A DNA stretch of 54,959 nucleotides from positions 1-54,959 of the forward strand of contig USJX01000012.1 of assembly GCA_900555035.1 (NCBI GenBank), read 5' to 3'. Below the pieces are notes generated by a model. It was not told where the DNA came from, searched no databases, and saw nothing but the letters and a program-made list of their open reading frames with translations. Numbering within the stretch: position 1 is the first letter of the stretch; each line of letters begins with the position of its first letter. This document shows, piece after piece, positions 1 through 6,905 of the stretch. This DNA comes from an uncultured Prevotella sp. (GTDB lineage Bacteria > Bacteroidota > Bacteroidia > Bacteroidales > Bacteroidaceae). A program made the position numbers and the translations under genes.

Positions 1-96
1 TTCATCAAGGCTCGTCAGCAAGACATATTTTCCATGGAACTTTCTTCTCTGAGCAGCCTTGTCCTCTCTGCATTCCCAGGTCATGGAAGTAGCAAC
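1..96 (-). pseudogene. Partial transposase-like coding fragment
   Basis: The complementary strand reads open from about position 96 to the window edge and encodes a stretch containing WECREDKAAQRRKFHGKYV followed by LLTSLDE. This resembles the middle of IS4/IS1634-type transposases, where a basic stretch precedes a 'GxYxLLTxL' strand. There is no start codon and the gene runs off the window, so I cannot tell whether it is intact outside. The family call is from memory of the motif and is weak. A transposase here fits the broken genes immediately to its right. Confidence 0.35.
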
Positions 97-106
97 CTCG
101 TTCTTT

Positions 107-163
107 TTTGGGGCATTTCCAATTCTTTTCGTTAATTTTGTGGCGTTAATTTAAAAGAAAGGA
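107..163 (+). promoter_or_regulatory. Promoter, first copy of a 52-bp duplicated leader
   Basis: A -7 box TAATTTTG lies at 133-140 with a TTTG -33 element at 107-110. Positions 112-163 match 811-862 in 51 of 52 bases. In this copy two extra G residues widen the -33/-7 gap to 22 nt, against 20 nt in the second copy, so it may be weaker. It drives a broken small gene. Confidence 0.6.
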
Positions 164-170
164 TTTTGAT

Positions 171-378
171 ATGGCAGCAACAGTTTTTAATCAAGCACAG
201 CTTGAACTTTTAGATATGATGCAATAGGTAAAAAGCCCGGAAATATTGGCAGAACTCTGATTTCTTTGCCAAGAAGGGACAGGAAGAATTAGATGCAATG
301 TGGGAGCGTGGGGAAATGACAGAAGAAAAGCTGAAGAGCTTTGAGACATTGCACTCTTATTCTAAATGCTTGGAATGA
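171..378 (+). pseudogene. Degraded small protein gene (antitoxin-sized)
   Basis: An ATG at 171 opens MAATVFNQAQLELLDMMQ and then hits TAG. After a frame change the reading continues as DFFAKKGQEELDAMWERGEM and ends with TGA at 376-378. Joined together, the pieces resemble a small conserved Bacteroidota protein of about 70 aa that is often found beside toxin genes. I recall the family only by its appearance and no function is assigned. A premature stop plus a frameshift make it a pseudogene. Its promoter is the duplicate of the one that drives the intact toxin-antitoxin pair downstream. Confidence 0.55.
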
Positions 379-388
379 TAAGCATTGG

Positions 389-697
389 ATCAAGCCGGAA
401 TTATTAGAACAGCCTGAATTATTGCAGGTCAAATTGACTTTGCATATTCAAAATGAGCCGATAAATGAGCCGATAAATGAGCCGATAAATAAGCATCTAT
501 CAAATCGGCAAATTGCTATAATTATGGCAATAAAGGAACAACCATTCCTTACAAGAAATGATTTAGCGAAAGAAGTTGGAGTGTCGCTTGCGACTTTAAA
601 AAGAGAAATTTCCATTTTGCGTAAGAATGGCTATATAGGTCGTGGAGGTAGCAATAAAAATGGTCAATGGCTACTTCTTAAAAAGATTTGTAAATAG
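389..697 (+). pseudogene. C-terminal fragment of an AlbA_2-type ATP-binding protein
   Basis: The frame encodes PELLEQPELLQVKLTLHIQ, three NEPI repeats and a winged-helix segment (AIKEQPFLTRNDLAKEVGVS, then a recognition helix ending in GYIGRGGSNKNGQW). This is the usual C-terminus of Schlafen/AlbA_2 'RecG-like' proteins, in which a glutamate/proline repeat links the ATPase-like domain to a DNA-binding winged helix. The AlbA_2 and ATPase parts are absent and no credible start precedes it; the frame simply abuts the previous broken gene. I read it as the tail left by a deletion or insertion. A short winged-helix protein expressed on its own is possible but less likely. Confidence 0.55.
455..490 (+). 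repeat. 12-bp tandem repeat, three units
   Basis: GAGCCGATAAAT occurs three times end to end (455-466, 467-478, 479-490). Each unit encodes EPIN in the surrounding frame, so gain or loss of units keeps the frame and changes only linker length. Confidence 0.9.
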
Positions 698-739
698 ATT
701 TAATAAAATGTCGAATGTAAAATCGAAATAGAATAGTAT

Positions 740-777
740 AAGCCTTTCAGCATTTATATCGCTGAAAGGCTTTTTTG
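740..777 (+). terminator. Intrinsic terminator
   Basis: AAGCCTTTCAGC (740-751) pairs perfectly with GCTGAAAGGCTT (761-772) across a 9-nt loop and is followed by a T run. It ends the broken-gene unit and insulates the toxin-antitoxin promoter. Confidence 0.85.
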
Positions 778-807
778 TGTCTTAAAGCGAAGAAAGTTGT
801 TCTTTTC

Positions 808-862
808 TTTGGCATTTCCAATTCTTTTCGTTAATTTTGTAGCGTTAATTTAAAAGAAAGGA
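808..862 (+). promoter_or_regulatory. Promoter of the toxin-antitoxin operon, second copy of duplicated leader
   Basis: TTTG at 808-811 and TAATTTTG at 832-839 are 20 nt apart, the Bacteroidota consensus arrangement. Positions 811-862 duplicate 112-163 with one mismatch. The start codon at 868 follows an A-rich leader. Confidence 0.75.
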
Positions 863-867
863 ATAAG

Positions 868-1149
868 ATGGAAACGATTAATATTCAGTTTCAAGTACCT
901 TCTACAGGTCAATATACGCTTGACGAATTTGTCGCCAAGCTCAAAGACTATGCAGAAAAATTAGCCAGTTCTATCTCCAAGTCTGGAAATGGTTACCAGG
1001 AAAGATATATGAGCCAGGCAGAGCAGGAAGCCTACGTGGCAGAAAGCCTCAACCGTGCTCTTGATGAAATGGAAGCTCATAAGAAGAATGGGACGAAGCC
1101 GATGGATGCTCGTGAATTGTTGAGAAGACTTCGAGAAGAGGAGGCGTAG
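868..1149 (+). CDS. Type II antitoxin-like protein
   Basis: A 93-aa acidic protein beginning METINIQFQVPSTGQYTLDE. The N-terminus looks like a short beta/helix element and the C-terminal half is strongly helical and charged (SLNRALDEMEAHKKNG). It stops one base before a RelE-like gene, and the size and order are those of an antitoxin-toxin operon. In such systems the antitoxin binds the toxin and usually represses the shared promoter, which here would be the element at 808-839. I do not recognise a named DNA-binding fold, so the antitoxin role is inferred from position and size. Confidence 0.65.
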   Translation: METINIQFQVPSTGQYTLDEFVAKLKDYAEKLASSISKSGNGYQERYMSQAEQEAYVAESLNRALDEMEAHKKNGTKPMDARELLRRLREEEA

Positions 1150-1150
1150 T

Positions 1151-1492
1151 ATGAATGTTAAGATTTATACGGAAAAAGAATTTGAGCGACAACTTAGAAA
1201 GCTTTCCAAGAAATATCGTTCAATGCTTGATGATTACGATGCTTTTCTTACAGGCTTAGAACTGGATCCTTACCAAGGTACTAGTCTTGGCAAAGGTGTC
1301 AGAAAGGTAAGAATGGCAATAGCTAGTAAGGGTAAAGGTAAGAGTGGTGGTGCAAGGGTCATTACTTATAATCTTTACCAGGAAGGAGATTCCATTATCA
1401 TTGATTTGTTGACAATCTATGATAAAGGAGAAATCTCTAATATCTCTGATGAGTTTATCAGTTTTTTGCTTGATAAACGTGAAAATGTCTAA
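1151..1492 (+). CDS. RelE/ParE-family toxin
   Basis: A 113-aa protein (MNVKIYTEKEFERQLRKLSK...) with the RelE/ParE layout: an N-terminal strand and basic helix, then KVRMAIASKGKGKSGGARVI and a hydrophobic strand SIIIDLLTIYDKGE. RelE-type toxins are ribosome-dependent mRNA endonucleases, while ParE members poison gyrase; the sequence does not settle which applies. The 'GGARVITY...IIIDLLTIYDKGE' pattern is typical of Bacteroidota RelE-like toxins. The ATG sits 2 bp after the antitoxin stop, so the pair is probably translationally coupled. It appears intact. Confidence 0.8.
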   Translation: MNVKIYTEKEFERQLRKLSKKYRSMLDDYDAFLTGLELDPYQGTSLGKGVRKVRMAIASKGKGKSGGARVITYNLYQEGDSIIIDLLTIYDKGEISNISDEFISFLLDKRENV

Positions 1493-1519
1493 TACGTAGA
1501 ATAGGTCTCTTTTTTGTCC

Positions 1520-1605
1520 TTGCCACTGATTTGCAACAAACTTTAACGCTGTTGCCGCTGATTTGCGACAAAAAAGTAGTATCTTTGCCCCTGATTTGAA
1601 ACAAA
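1520..1605 (+). repeat. Three 21-bp direct repeats over the promoter and start of the AAA ATPase gene
   Basis: Copies of TTGCCnCTGATTTGnnACAA plus A lie at 1520-1540, 1552-1572 and 1585-1605, with 32- and 33-bp periods. The third ends on the A of the ATG start. A -7 box TATCTTTG (1580-1587) overlaps the third copy. The spacing, close to three helical turns, suggests a cooperatively bound operator or an RNA element controlling the gene, but the binding partner is unknown. Confidence 0.8.
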
Positions 1606-2951
1606 TGCGTATGTTTAGACGAAATATCATCAGTAAACTGGAGGCTTGGAAGCAAGACAAAAAGCATAAGCCTCTTATCCTGAGAGGAGCTCGACAGGTT
1701 GGCAAGACAACTGTGGTCAATGAGTTTGGCTCTCAGTTTGATAATTATCTATATTTCAATCTGGAAAGAAATGAGAATGCCAAGTTGTTTGAAATGGAGA
1801 TTCCTTTAGACGACCTGGTGAATATGCTGTATGCCAGTGCCGGTAAGGTTAAGAAAGAAGGAACTACCCTTGTTTTCATCGACGAGATTCAGAATTCTCC
1901 TAAAACCATAGCACTTCTTAGGTATTTCTATGAACTGAGACCTGATTTGTATGTTATTGCAGCTGGCAGTCTGTTGGAGAATCTGGTGGATGTTAAAGTC
2001 AGTTTCCCTGTGGGAAGAGTACAATATCTGGCTTTGCGACCTTGTTCGTTTTCGGAATTCCTGGGAGCTATCGGTAAGAATAATCTGCTTGCCGTACTCT
2101 CGCAGAAGGCAGAATATACGGTTGCCTTCCATGAACAGTTGATGCATCTTTTCAATCAATATACCATTGTGGGAGGGATGCCTGAAGCTGTGCAGCAGTA
2201 TGCTGAAACCCAAGATGTCATTGGTATCGAAGATGTTTATGAAACTCTGGTGCAAGCCTATAAGGATGATTCTGAAAAATACGTCAGAGGCAATAAGTTG
2301 ACAGACGTGGTGAGGTTCATCCTCTCCTATGGTTGGGCTTTTTCGGGTGAGACCATTACGTTGGGCAACTTTGCCAATTCTGGCTATAAGTCAAGAGAGG
2401 TGGGCGAGGCTTTTAGATTGCTGGAGAAGGCTATGCTCCTGGAGTTGGTTTACCCTGTGTCTTCTACCCAGTTGCCGATTATCCCTGAGACCAAGCGAAT
2501 GCCAAAACTCATCTGGTTTGATACGGGATTGGTGAACTATCAGGCGGGAATCAGAAAGGAAATCATTGGTTCCACCGACATGGTGGACAGTTGGCGTGGG
2601 CATATTGCAGAACAAATTACGGCTCAGGAGTTATTGGCTTTGGAAGATAGGGTGGGACAGCATCGCTCGTTTTGGGCAAAGCCGAATAATGGTGCAGAGG
2701 TTGATTTCATTTTTACTCATAACTCCAAGCTTTATCCGATAGAGGTAAAGAGTGGAACCAATGCCCATCTCCGTTCTCTCCAGGTATTTATGGATAGTTC
2801 AGAAGTTAATATAGCCATCCGTATCTGGTCAAAGCCTTATTCTATAGATAAGGTCAAGACCATTCATGGCAAGGAGTTTACGTTGATCAATCTTCCGTTT
2901 TATCTGATAGGTAATTTGCGGAACGTATTGGATGCTGTTGTAGATGAATGA
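1605..2951 (+). CDS. AAA ATPase with DUF4143 domain
   Basis: 448 aa. Walker A is LRGARQVGKTT near residue 22 and Walker B is TLVFIDEIQNSP near residue 85; the DUF4143 C-terminal half includes SFWAKPNNGAEVDFIFTHNS and a nuclease-like strand KLYPIEVKSG. Members are common in gut Bacteroidota and their cellular job is unknown; the C-terminal D...E-V-K pattern resembles PD-(D/E)XK nucleases. An ATG at 1563 lies upstream in frame, but it falls before the -7 box at 1580-1587, so the real start must be 1605 (or 1611). That gives a leader of only about 10-15 nt. The gene appears complete. Confidence 0.8.
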   Translation: MRMFRRNIISKLEAWKQDKKHKPLILRGARQVGKTTVVNEFGSQFDNYLYFNLERNENAKLFEMEIPLDDLVNMLYASAGKVKKEGTTLVFIDEIQNSPKTIALLRYFYELRPDLYVIAAGSLLENLVDVKVSFPVGRVQYLALRPCSFSEFLGAIGKNNLLAVLSQKAEYTVAFHEQLMHLFNQYTIVGGMPEAVQQYAETQDVIGIEDVYETLVQAYKDDSEKYVRGNKLTDVVRFILSYGWAFSGETITLGNFANSGYKSREVGEAFRLLEKAMLLELVYPVSSTQLPIIPETKRMPKLIWFDTGLVNYQAGIRKEIIGSTDMVDSWRGHIAEQITAQELLALEDRVGQHRSFWAKPNNGAEVDFIFTHNSKLYPIEVKSGTNAHLRSLQVFMDSSEVNIAIRIWSKPYSIDKVKTIHGKEFTLINLPFYLIGNLRNVLDAVVDE

Positions 2952-2962
2952 GTGGTAGATAT

Positions 2963-3195
2963 ATCGTCGATAGTCCATACATTCACCTTCATGCCCAGGT
3001 CGTGACTCTCTTTAATCCAGTTCGGATTTTTGAGGAGGGCACCATCATAATAGTCAATGCCGGCTGCCTTTACCAAATCAAGGTACGCCTTTACGCATCT
3101 GTCTTCTCTTTGGGGGTAGTCGCCCACCTTCACACGCAGCTGCTTGATGGTTCTGCCCATCGAGAAGCTGAGGCTTATGCCAAGACATATGCAGG
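2963..3195 (-). pseudogene. Glycerophosphodiester phosphodiesterase (GDPD) C-terminal remnant
   Basis: The minus strand reads LGISLSFSMG, then a segment with YPQREDRCVKAYLDLVKAAG and IDYYDGALLKNPNWIKESHD, ending KVNVWTIDD. The final strand 'GxKVNVWTxD' and the preceding 'YYxGALLKNPxWI' are characteristic of the GDPD TIM-barrel C-terminus. The catalytic N-terminal half is absent and the frame loses similarity after TIDD, so this is a fragment. It lies between two mobile-type ATPase genes on the opposite strand and suggests that their insertion destroyed a resident gene. Confidence 0.6.
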
Positions 3196-3285
3196 TTGGC
3201 AGCTCGTTACCTTGGCTTTTACCAAGAAGATGTAAGTTTTCCGTTAAATATTCTATTTTCTGATAGGTATTTCGGAAAAAATGCC

Positions 3286-3293
3286 TATTTTTG
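3286..3293 (+). promoter_or_regulatory. -7 box of the AAA-ATPase/nuclease gene
   Basis: TATTTTTG fits TAnnTTTG and lies 27 nt before the ATG at 3320. No clear TTTG -33 element is seen at the usual distance. Confidence 0.5.
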
Positions 3294-3319
3294 CAATGTG
3301 AATTCAAAACGAAGCAATT

Positions 3320-4882
3320 ATGGCATTGAAATTATATCCTGTAGGAATCCAAACATTTGAGCGTATTCGGAAGGAAAACAAGCTCTATATCGACAAGACG
3401 GAATATGTCTATCGAATGACACATTCTGGTGGATGTTATTTCTTCTTAAGTCGTCCACGCCGTTTCGGTAAGTCACTTTTGGTGTCAACCTTTGAGAGTT
3501 ATTTCTCTGGAAAGAAAGAACTGTTTGAGGGGCTTGCCATCGAAAAGTTAGAGCAGGAATGGATGGAATATCCTGTGCTGCACTTTGACATGAGTGGAGG
3601 TAAGCACATGGAGAAGGAGCAATTGGAGGATTATCTCTCAAATCGTTTGGAGGCAGAAGAGAGAAAATGGGGGATTACCCATACTAAAAGAGGTGCAAAT
3701 GATCGATTGACGGAATTAATTACCACCGCTTATGAAATTAGTGGCAAGCAGGTGGTCGTGCTCATCGACGAGTATGATGCGCCTATGCTCGATGTTGCTC
3801 ACGATAAAGAAACTTTGGATGTGCTTCGCAATGTGATGCGCAATTTCTTTAGCCCACTCAAAATGTGTGAGCCTATGCTTCGTTTTGTCTTCCTGACTGG
3901 TATCACCAAGTTCTCGCAAGTGAGCATTTTTAGCGAGTTGAATAACATCAAAAATGTTTCGTTAGATGATGAATATGCTGGAGTTTGCGGAATCACCAAG
4001 GAAGAATTGCTTACCCAGATGAGCGAGGATATAGATGTGTTGGCAGAGGCACTGGAGATGACAAGAGAGGAAACTATTGCTAAACTCAAGGAAAATTATG
4101 ATGGCTATCACTTCTCGCCAGCATCCCCTGATGTGTTTAATCCTTATAGTTTGCTCAACTGTTTTGATGATAAGAACTTCGGTGCTTATTGGTTCAGCTC
4201 AGGCACACCTACCTATCTTATCAACATGCTTCGCAAGTTTAAGGTCTTGCCAGCCAAGATAGGCAGGTCATTGGCTCGTTCCTCAGCTTTCGATGCACCT
4301 ACGGAGAACTTGAAGACCATCACGCCTTTGCTCTATCAGAGCGGCTACATCACTATCAAGGGCTATGACAAGATGAGCCAACTCTTCACGCTCGACTTGC
4401 CTAACAAGGAAATCAAGGTGGGCTTATTTGAGAGCCTTCTGCCTTATTATTTGGAAGGCATGTATGCCGAGGAGGGAGATGTGGCAATTGCTCAGATGTC
4501 TGTCTTGATTCGCCAAGGCGACATGGATGGTGCCTTGCGCTTGTTCCAGGAGTTCTTGGGCACGGTGCCTTATTGTAACAATACCAATTACGAGGGGCAT
4601 TACCAGCAGGTGCTTTTCATCATCTTCACCCTCTTGACCCACTTTGTGGTGGATGTGGAGGTTCACACACCGAATGGAAGGGTGGATGTGGTGATGGAGA
4701 CTGAGGATACTCTCTATCTCATCGAACTGAAACTCAACAAGAGTGCCCAGGCTGCCATGCAGCAAATCAACCTCAAGCAATACGGCCAGCGTTTTGCGAG
4801 ATGTGGCAAGCCGATAGTAAAAGTTGGTGTAAACTTTGATGCTAAGAAAGGGAATATTGAGGATTGGATCATAGAACCATAA
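3320..4882 (+). CDS. AAA-ATPase-like / PD-(D/E)XK (PDDEXK_9) protein
   Basis: 520 aa. The N-terminal AAA-ATPase_like domain has 'YIDKTEYV', the diagnostic SRPRRFGKSLLVST P-loop near residue 50 and a Walker B VVVLIDEYDAPM near 145. The middle carries ITKFSQVSIFSELNN and CGITKEEL. The C-terminal nuclease-fold domain shows NGRVDVVMETEDTLYLIELK (near 455) with the D...ExK catalytic pattern. These proteins are widespread in Bacteroidota, often in many copies; defence or toxin roles have been suggested but are not shown here. It is complete, in contrast to the two relatives at the right end of the window. Its stop codon lies inside a 29-bp repeat that looks like a mobile-element scar. Confidence 0.85.
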   Translation: MALKLYPVGIQTFERIRKENKLYIDKTEYVYRMTHSGGCYFFLSRPRRFGKSLLVSTFESYFSGKKELFEGLAIEKLEQEWMEYPVLHFDMSGGKHMEKEQLEDYLSNRLEAEERKWGITHTKRGANDRLTELITTAYEISGKQVVVLIDEYDAPMLDVAHDKETLDVLRNVMRNFFSPLKMCEPMLRFVFLTGITKFSQVSIFSELNNIKNVSLDDEYAGVCGITKEELLTQMSEDIDVLAEALEMTREETIAKLKENYDGYHFSPASPDVFNPYSLLNCFDDKNFGAYWFSSGTPTYLINMLRKFKVLPAKIGRSLARSSAFDAPTENLKTITPLLYQSGYITIKGYDKMSQLFTLDLPNKEIKVGLFESLLPYYLEGMYAEEGDVAIAQMSVLIRQGDMDGALRLFQEFLGTVPYCNNTNYEGHYQQVLFIIFTLLTHFVVDVEVHTPNGRVDVVMETEDTLYLIELKLNKSAQAAMQQINLKQYGQRFARCGKPIVKVGVNFDAKKGNIEDWIIEP

Positions 4883-4935
4883 ATAAGAGTTCACCTTTAA
4901 AAGAACCATAAATAAGAGTCCACTTTTAAAAGTGG
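4873..4935 (+). repeat. 29-bp tandem repeat ending in a 16-bp palindrome
   Basis: AGAACCATAAATAAGAG heads two 29-bp units (4873-4901 and 4902-4930) that differ at two positions. The second runs into the perfect palindrome CCACTTTTAAAAGTGG (4920-4935). The core AATAAGAGyCCACTTT recurs at 54900-54914, where it breaks another ATPase gene, so this may be an insertion-sequence end or scar. Confidence 0.7.
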
Positions 4936-4955
4936 CGGCAACCCATAACAAAAAA

Positions 4956-4998
4956 AAGACCGAGTAACTTTTCTATTGGAAGTTGCTCGGTCTTTTTG
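4956..4998. terminator. Bidirectional intrinsic terminator
   Basis: AGACCGAGTAACTT (4957-4970) pairs with the complementary arm ending at 4993, with an A run before and a T run after. It separates the convergent ATPase and cvfB-like genes. Confidence 0.85.
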
Positions 4999-5024
4999 GG
5001 TTGAAGTAGAATTAAAAAAAAACT

Positions 5025-5867
5025 TTATTCCGCCAGTCTGATGCTCATCGGGCTTACGGTGATGAGACGCTTCTTGTAGAGGTCGCCAATGGCACGCTTG
5101 TAAACCTTCTTGCTCACGTGGAAACGCTCGTAGATGTCGTCGGCCTCGCTCTTGTCGCCAAGGTTGCACTCGCCGTCGTTGTCCAGAAGATACTGGTAGA
5201 GGGTTTCTGCAAAATCGGCTGTCTGCTGAATGCCGGTCTTCTGCAGGGTGACATCTATCTTTCCGTCTGGGCGAACTCTTCCGATGTAGCCCTTCATCTT
5301 GTCACCCGTGTGGATGTACTGGAAGATCTGGTCCTGATAGAGCAGACCTGGATACTGGTTGTCGATGATAACCTTGAAGCCGAGGTCGGTCTTCTGCCAG
5401 ATGAGGAGATCCACCTCATCGCCATGCTTGTAGTGAGGATGGTCTTCGTTGAGATAGCGCTCAATCTTGGCAGAGGCAACGATGCGATAGCTCTCCTCGT
5501 CGATGTGGATATGCACGATGTAGGAGTTGCCGAGCACCATACGCTTCTTCTGCTCGCGGAATGGGCAGAAGATGTCCTTCATTAGTCCCCAGCCCAGGAA
5601 GGCTCCGTATTCGTTGACCCATTTCACTTCGAGATAGGCGAAATCGCCCACCTTAGCCAATGGGGTTTCGGTGGTAGCGATGAGGCGCTCTTCCTGGTCG
5701 AGATAGATGAAGACATCCAGCTCGTCGCCGATACCAGCGTCTTCAGGGACGTAGCGGGATGGAAGGAGGATTTCTCCCTCGTCACCACCATCGAGATACA
5801 GACCGAAATCTACTTTCTTTACGATGCGAAGGCGATTGAAATCGCCGAGTTTTATCTTTTTTGCCAT
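5025..5867 (-). CDS. cvfB: CvfB-like S1 RNA-binding protein
   Basis: 280 aa, the usual length of the CvfB/YitL family. It begins MAKKIKLGDFNRLRIVKKVD, has successive S1-like beta barrels (FGLYLDGGDEGEILLPSRYV near 22; YIGRVRPDGKIDVTLQKTG near 195) and ends in a winged-helix segment (RFHVSKKVYKRAIGDLYKKR). CvfB proteins bind RNA and affect virulence or envelope genes in Firmicutes; the role in Bacteroidota is not established. It is a single core-type gene with its own terminator downstream and a REP-like element upstream. The start is supported by the conserved MAKKIKLG opening. Confidence 0.85.
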   Translation of the reverse strand: MAKKIKLGDFNRLRIVKKVDFGLYLDGGDEGEILLPSRYVPEDAGIGDELDVFIYLDQEERLIATTETPLAKVGDFAYLEVKWVNEYGAFLGWGLMKDIFCPFREQKKRMVLGNSYIVHIHIDEESYRIVASAKIERYLNEDHPHYKHGDEVDLLIWQKTDLGFKVIIDNQYPGLLYQDQIFQYIHTGDKMKGYIGRVRPDGKIDVTLQKTGIQQTADFAETLYQYLLDNDGECNLGDKSEADDIYERFHVSKKVYKRAIGDLYKKRLITVSPMSIRLAE

Positions 5868-5900
5868 ATCATATTATTTTCGAGAATATAAAATGCTTTT

Positions 5901-5979
5901 GCCCTTACAGGGCGACAGGTTTGTGTCCGTAATTACCCAGGGTGTTGCCCTGGGCTAGGAGCTTCTGCCCTTTCAGGGC
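5901..5979. repeat. REP-like palindrome cluster
   Basis: Three stem-loops occur in a row: GCCCT-TAC-AGGGC (5901-5913), CCCAGGG-5 nt-CCCTGGG (5936-5954) and GCCCT-TTC-AGGGC (5967-5979). The outer two are direct copies of the same unit, TGCCCTTnCAGGGCG. This arrangement resembles REP/BIME elements mobilised by RAYT (Y1) transposases. It sits between the lolD-like stop and the cvfB-like start and could also affect mRNA processing. Confidence 0.7.
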
Positions 5980-5981
5980 GT

Positions 5982-6731
5982 TTAGATGCAATCTGTGGAT
6001 GAGTTTGGTTCTTCTGCAGAAACTTCTTTATTGTTATCAGCAGGTTCTTCCTGGTTGTCAGCAGCACCTGCCTCCACCGTCTTTTCAATCATTCCATCCT
6101 TGAGATGGATGGTGCGGTCGGTGATGGATGCAAGACCCTCATCGTGGGTAACGATGACGAAAGTCTGACCGAATTTGTCTCTCAGGTCGAAGAAGAGCTG
6201 GTGAAGCTCTGCCTTGTTCTTGGTGTCGAGACTTCCTGATGGCTCATCGGCAAGGATGACGGCAGGGTTGTTGACCAGGGCTCTAGCCACGGCTACACGC
6301 TGCTTCTCGCCACCGGACAACTCGGCAGGCTTGTGGTTGGCTCTGTCGCTCAAGCCCATGAATGCCAGCAATTCCTCGGCACGTTCCTTGGCTTCCTTTC
6401 TGCCCTTTCCGGCAATGAAGGCAGGTATCATGATGTTCTCCAGGGCGGTGAACTCAGGGAGAAGCTGATGGAACTGGAAGACGAAACCGAGATGCTGGTT
6501 GCGGAAATCGCTCAGTTTCTTGGTGCTGAGGCTGCGCACATCCACACCATCTACCTCTATGCTGCCACTGTCTGGCTTATCGAGGGTACCGATAATCTGG
6601 AGAAGAGTGGTCTTGCCGGCACCACTAGGTCCGACGATACTTACTACCTCGCCCTTGTCAATATGCAGGTCGATGCCCTTAAGCACCTGCAGGGAGCCGA
6701 AGCTCTTGGTTATACCTTTTATATCAATCAT
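5982..6731 (-). CDS. ABC transporter ATP-binding protein, LolD-like
   Basis: 249 aa from MIDIKGITKSFG. It has Walker A GPSGAGKTT (near 37), the signature LSGGEKQRVAVARAL (near 140), Walker B VILADEPSGSLD and H-loop VTHDEG. The 'FVFQFHQLLPEFTALENI' Q-loop region is typical of the LolD/MacB branch, which powers lipoprotein release to the outer membrane or export. No permease gene is adjacent, so the partner is elsewhere. An upstream in-frame ATG would add 13 residues, but family alignment favours 6731. The C-terminus carries an acidic tail of about 35 residues (EPADNNKEVSAEEPNS) beyond the usual family length. Confidence 0.85.
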   Translation of the reverse strand: MIDIKGITKSFGSLQVLKGIDLHIDKGEVVSIVGPSGAGKTTLLQIIGTLDKPDSGSIEVDGVDVRSLSTKKLSDFRNQHLGFVFQFHQLLPEFTALENIMIPAFIAGKGRKEAKERAEELLAFMGLSDRANHKPAELSGGEKQRVAVARALVNNPAVILADEPSGSLDTKNKAELHQLFFDLRDKFGQTFVIVTHDEGLASITDRTIHLKDGMIEKTVEAGAADNQEEPADNNKEVSAEEPNSSTDCI

Positions 6732-6831
6732 TTTCTTATTCAAAGTTATTTTGCAGGCAAAATTAAGCAAAATATTTGAAAATGCCTAATTTTAAGAGAT
6801 AAAAAGAAATAAGGAGGGATATAAAAAAACA

Positions 6832-6866
6832 AAACGAGCCTTATTCTTGCAAATAAAGCTCGTTTC
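6832..6866 (-). terminator. Intrinsic terminator of the RG-I hydrolase operon
   Basis: AAACGAGCCTTATT (6832-6845) pairs with AATAAAGCTCGTTT (6851-6864), with one mismatch or bulge, around a short loop. On the minus strand it is followed by a T-rich run. It lies just beyond the GH28 stop and separates that operon from lolD. Confidence 0.75.
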
Positions 6867-6905
6867 AGTACTCAATTCTGTATTACTTTCTATAAAATGT
6901 ATGTG

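Noticed and set aside
2948..3235. A 95-codon plus-strand frame after the DUF4143 gene
   Set aside because: The opposite strand shows GDPD-like sequence here, so the plus frame is a shadow of that relic.
3320..4882. Transposase assignment for the 520-aa protein
   Set aside because: The RPRRFGKSL P-loop and D...ELK C-terminus identify the AAA-ATPase-like/PDDEXK_9 family; no DDE or recombinase motif is visible.
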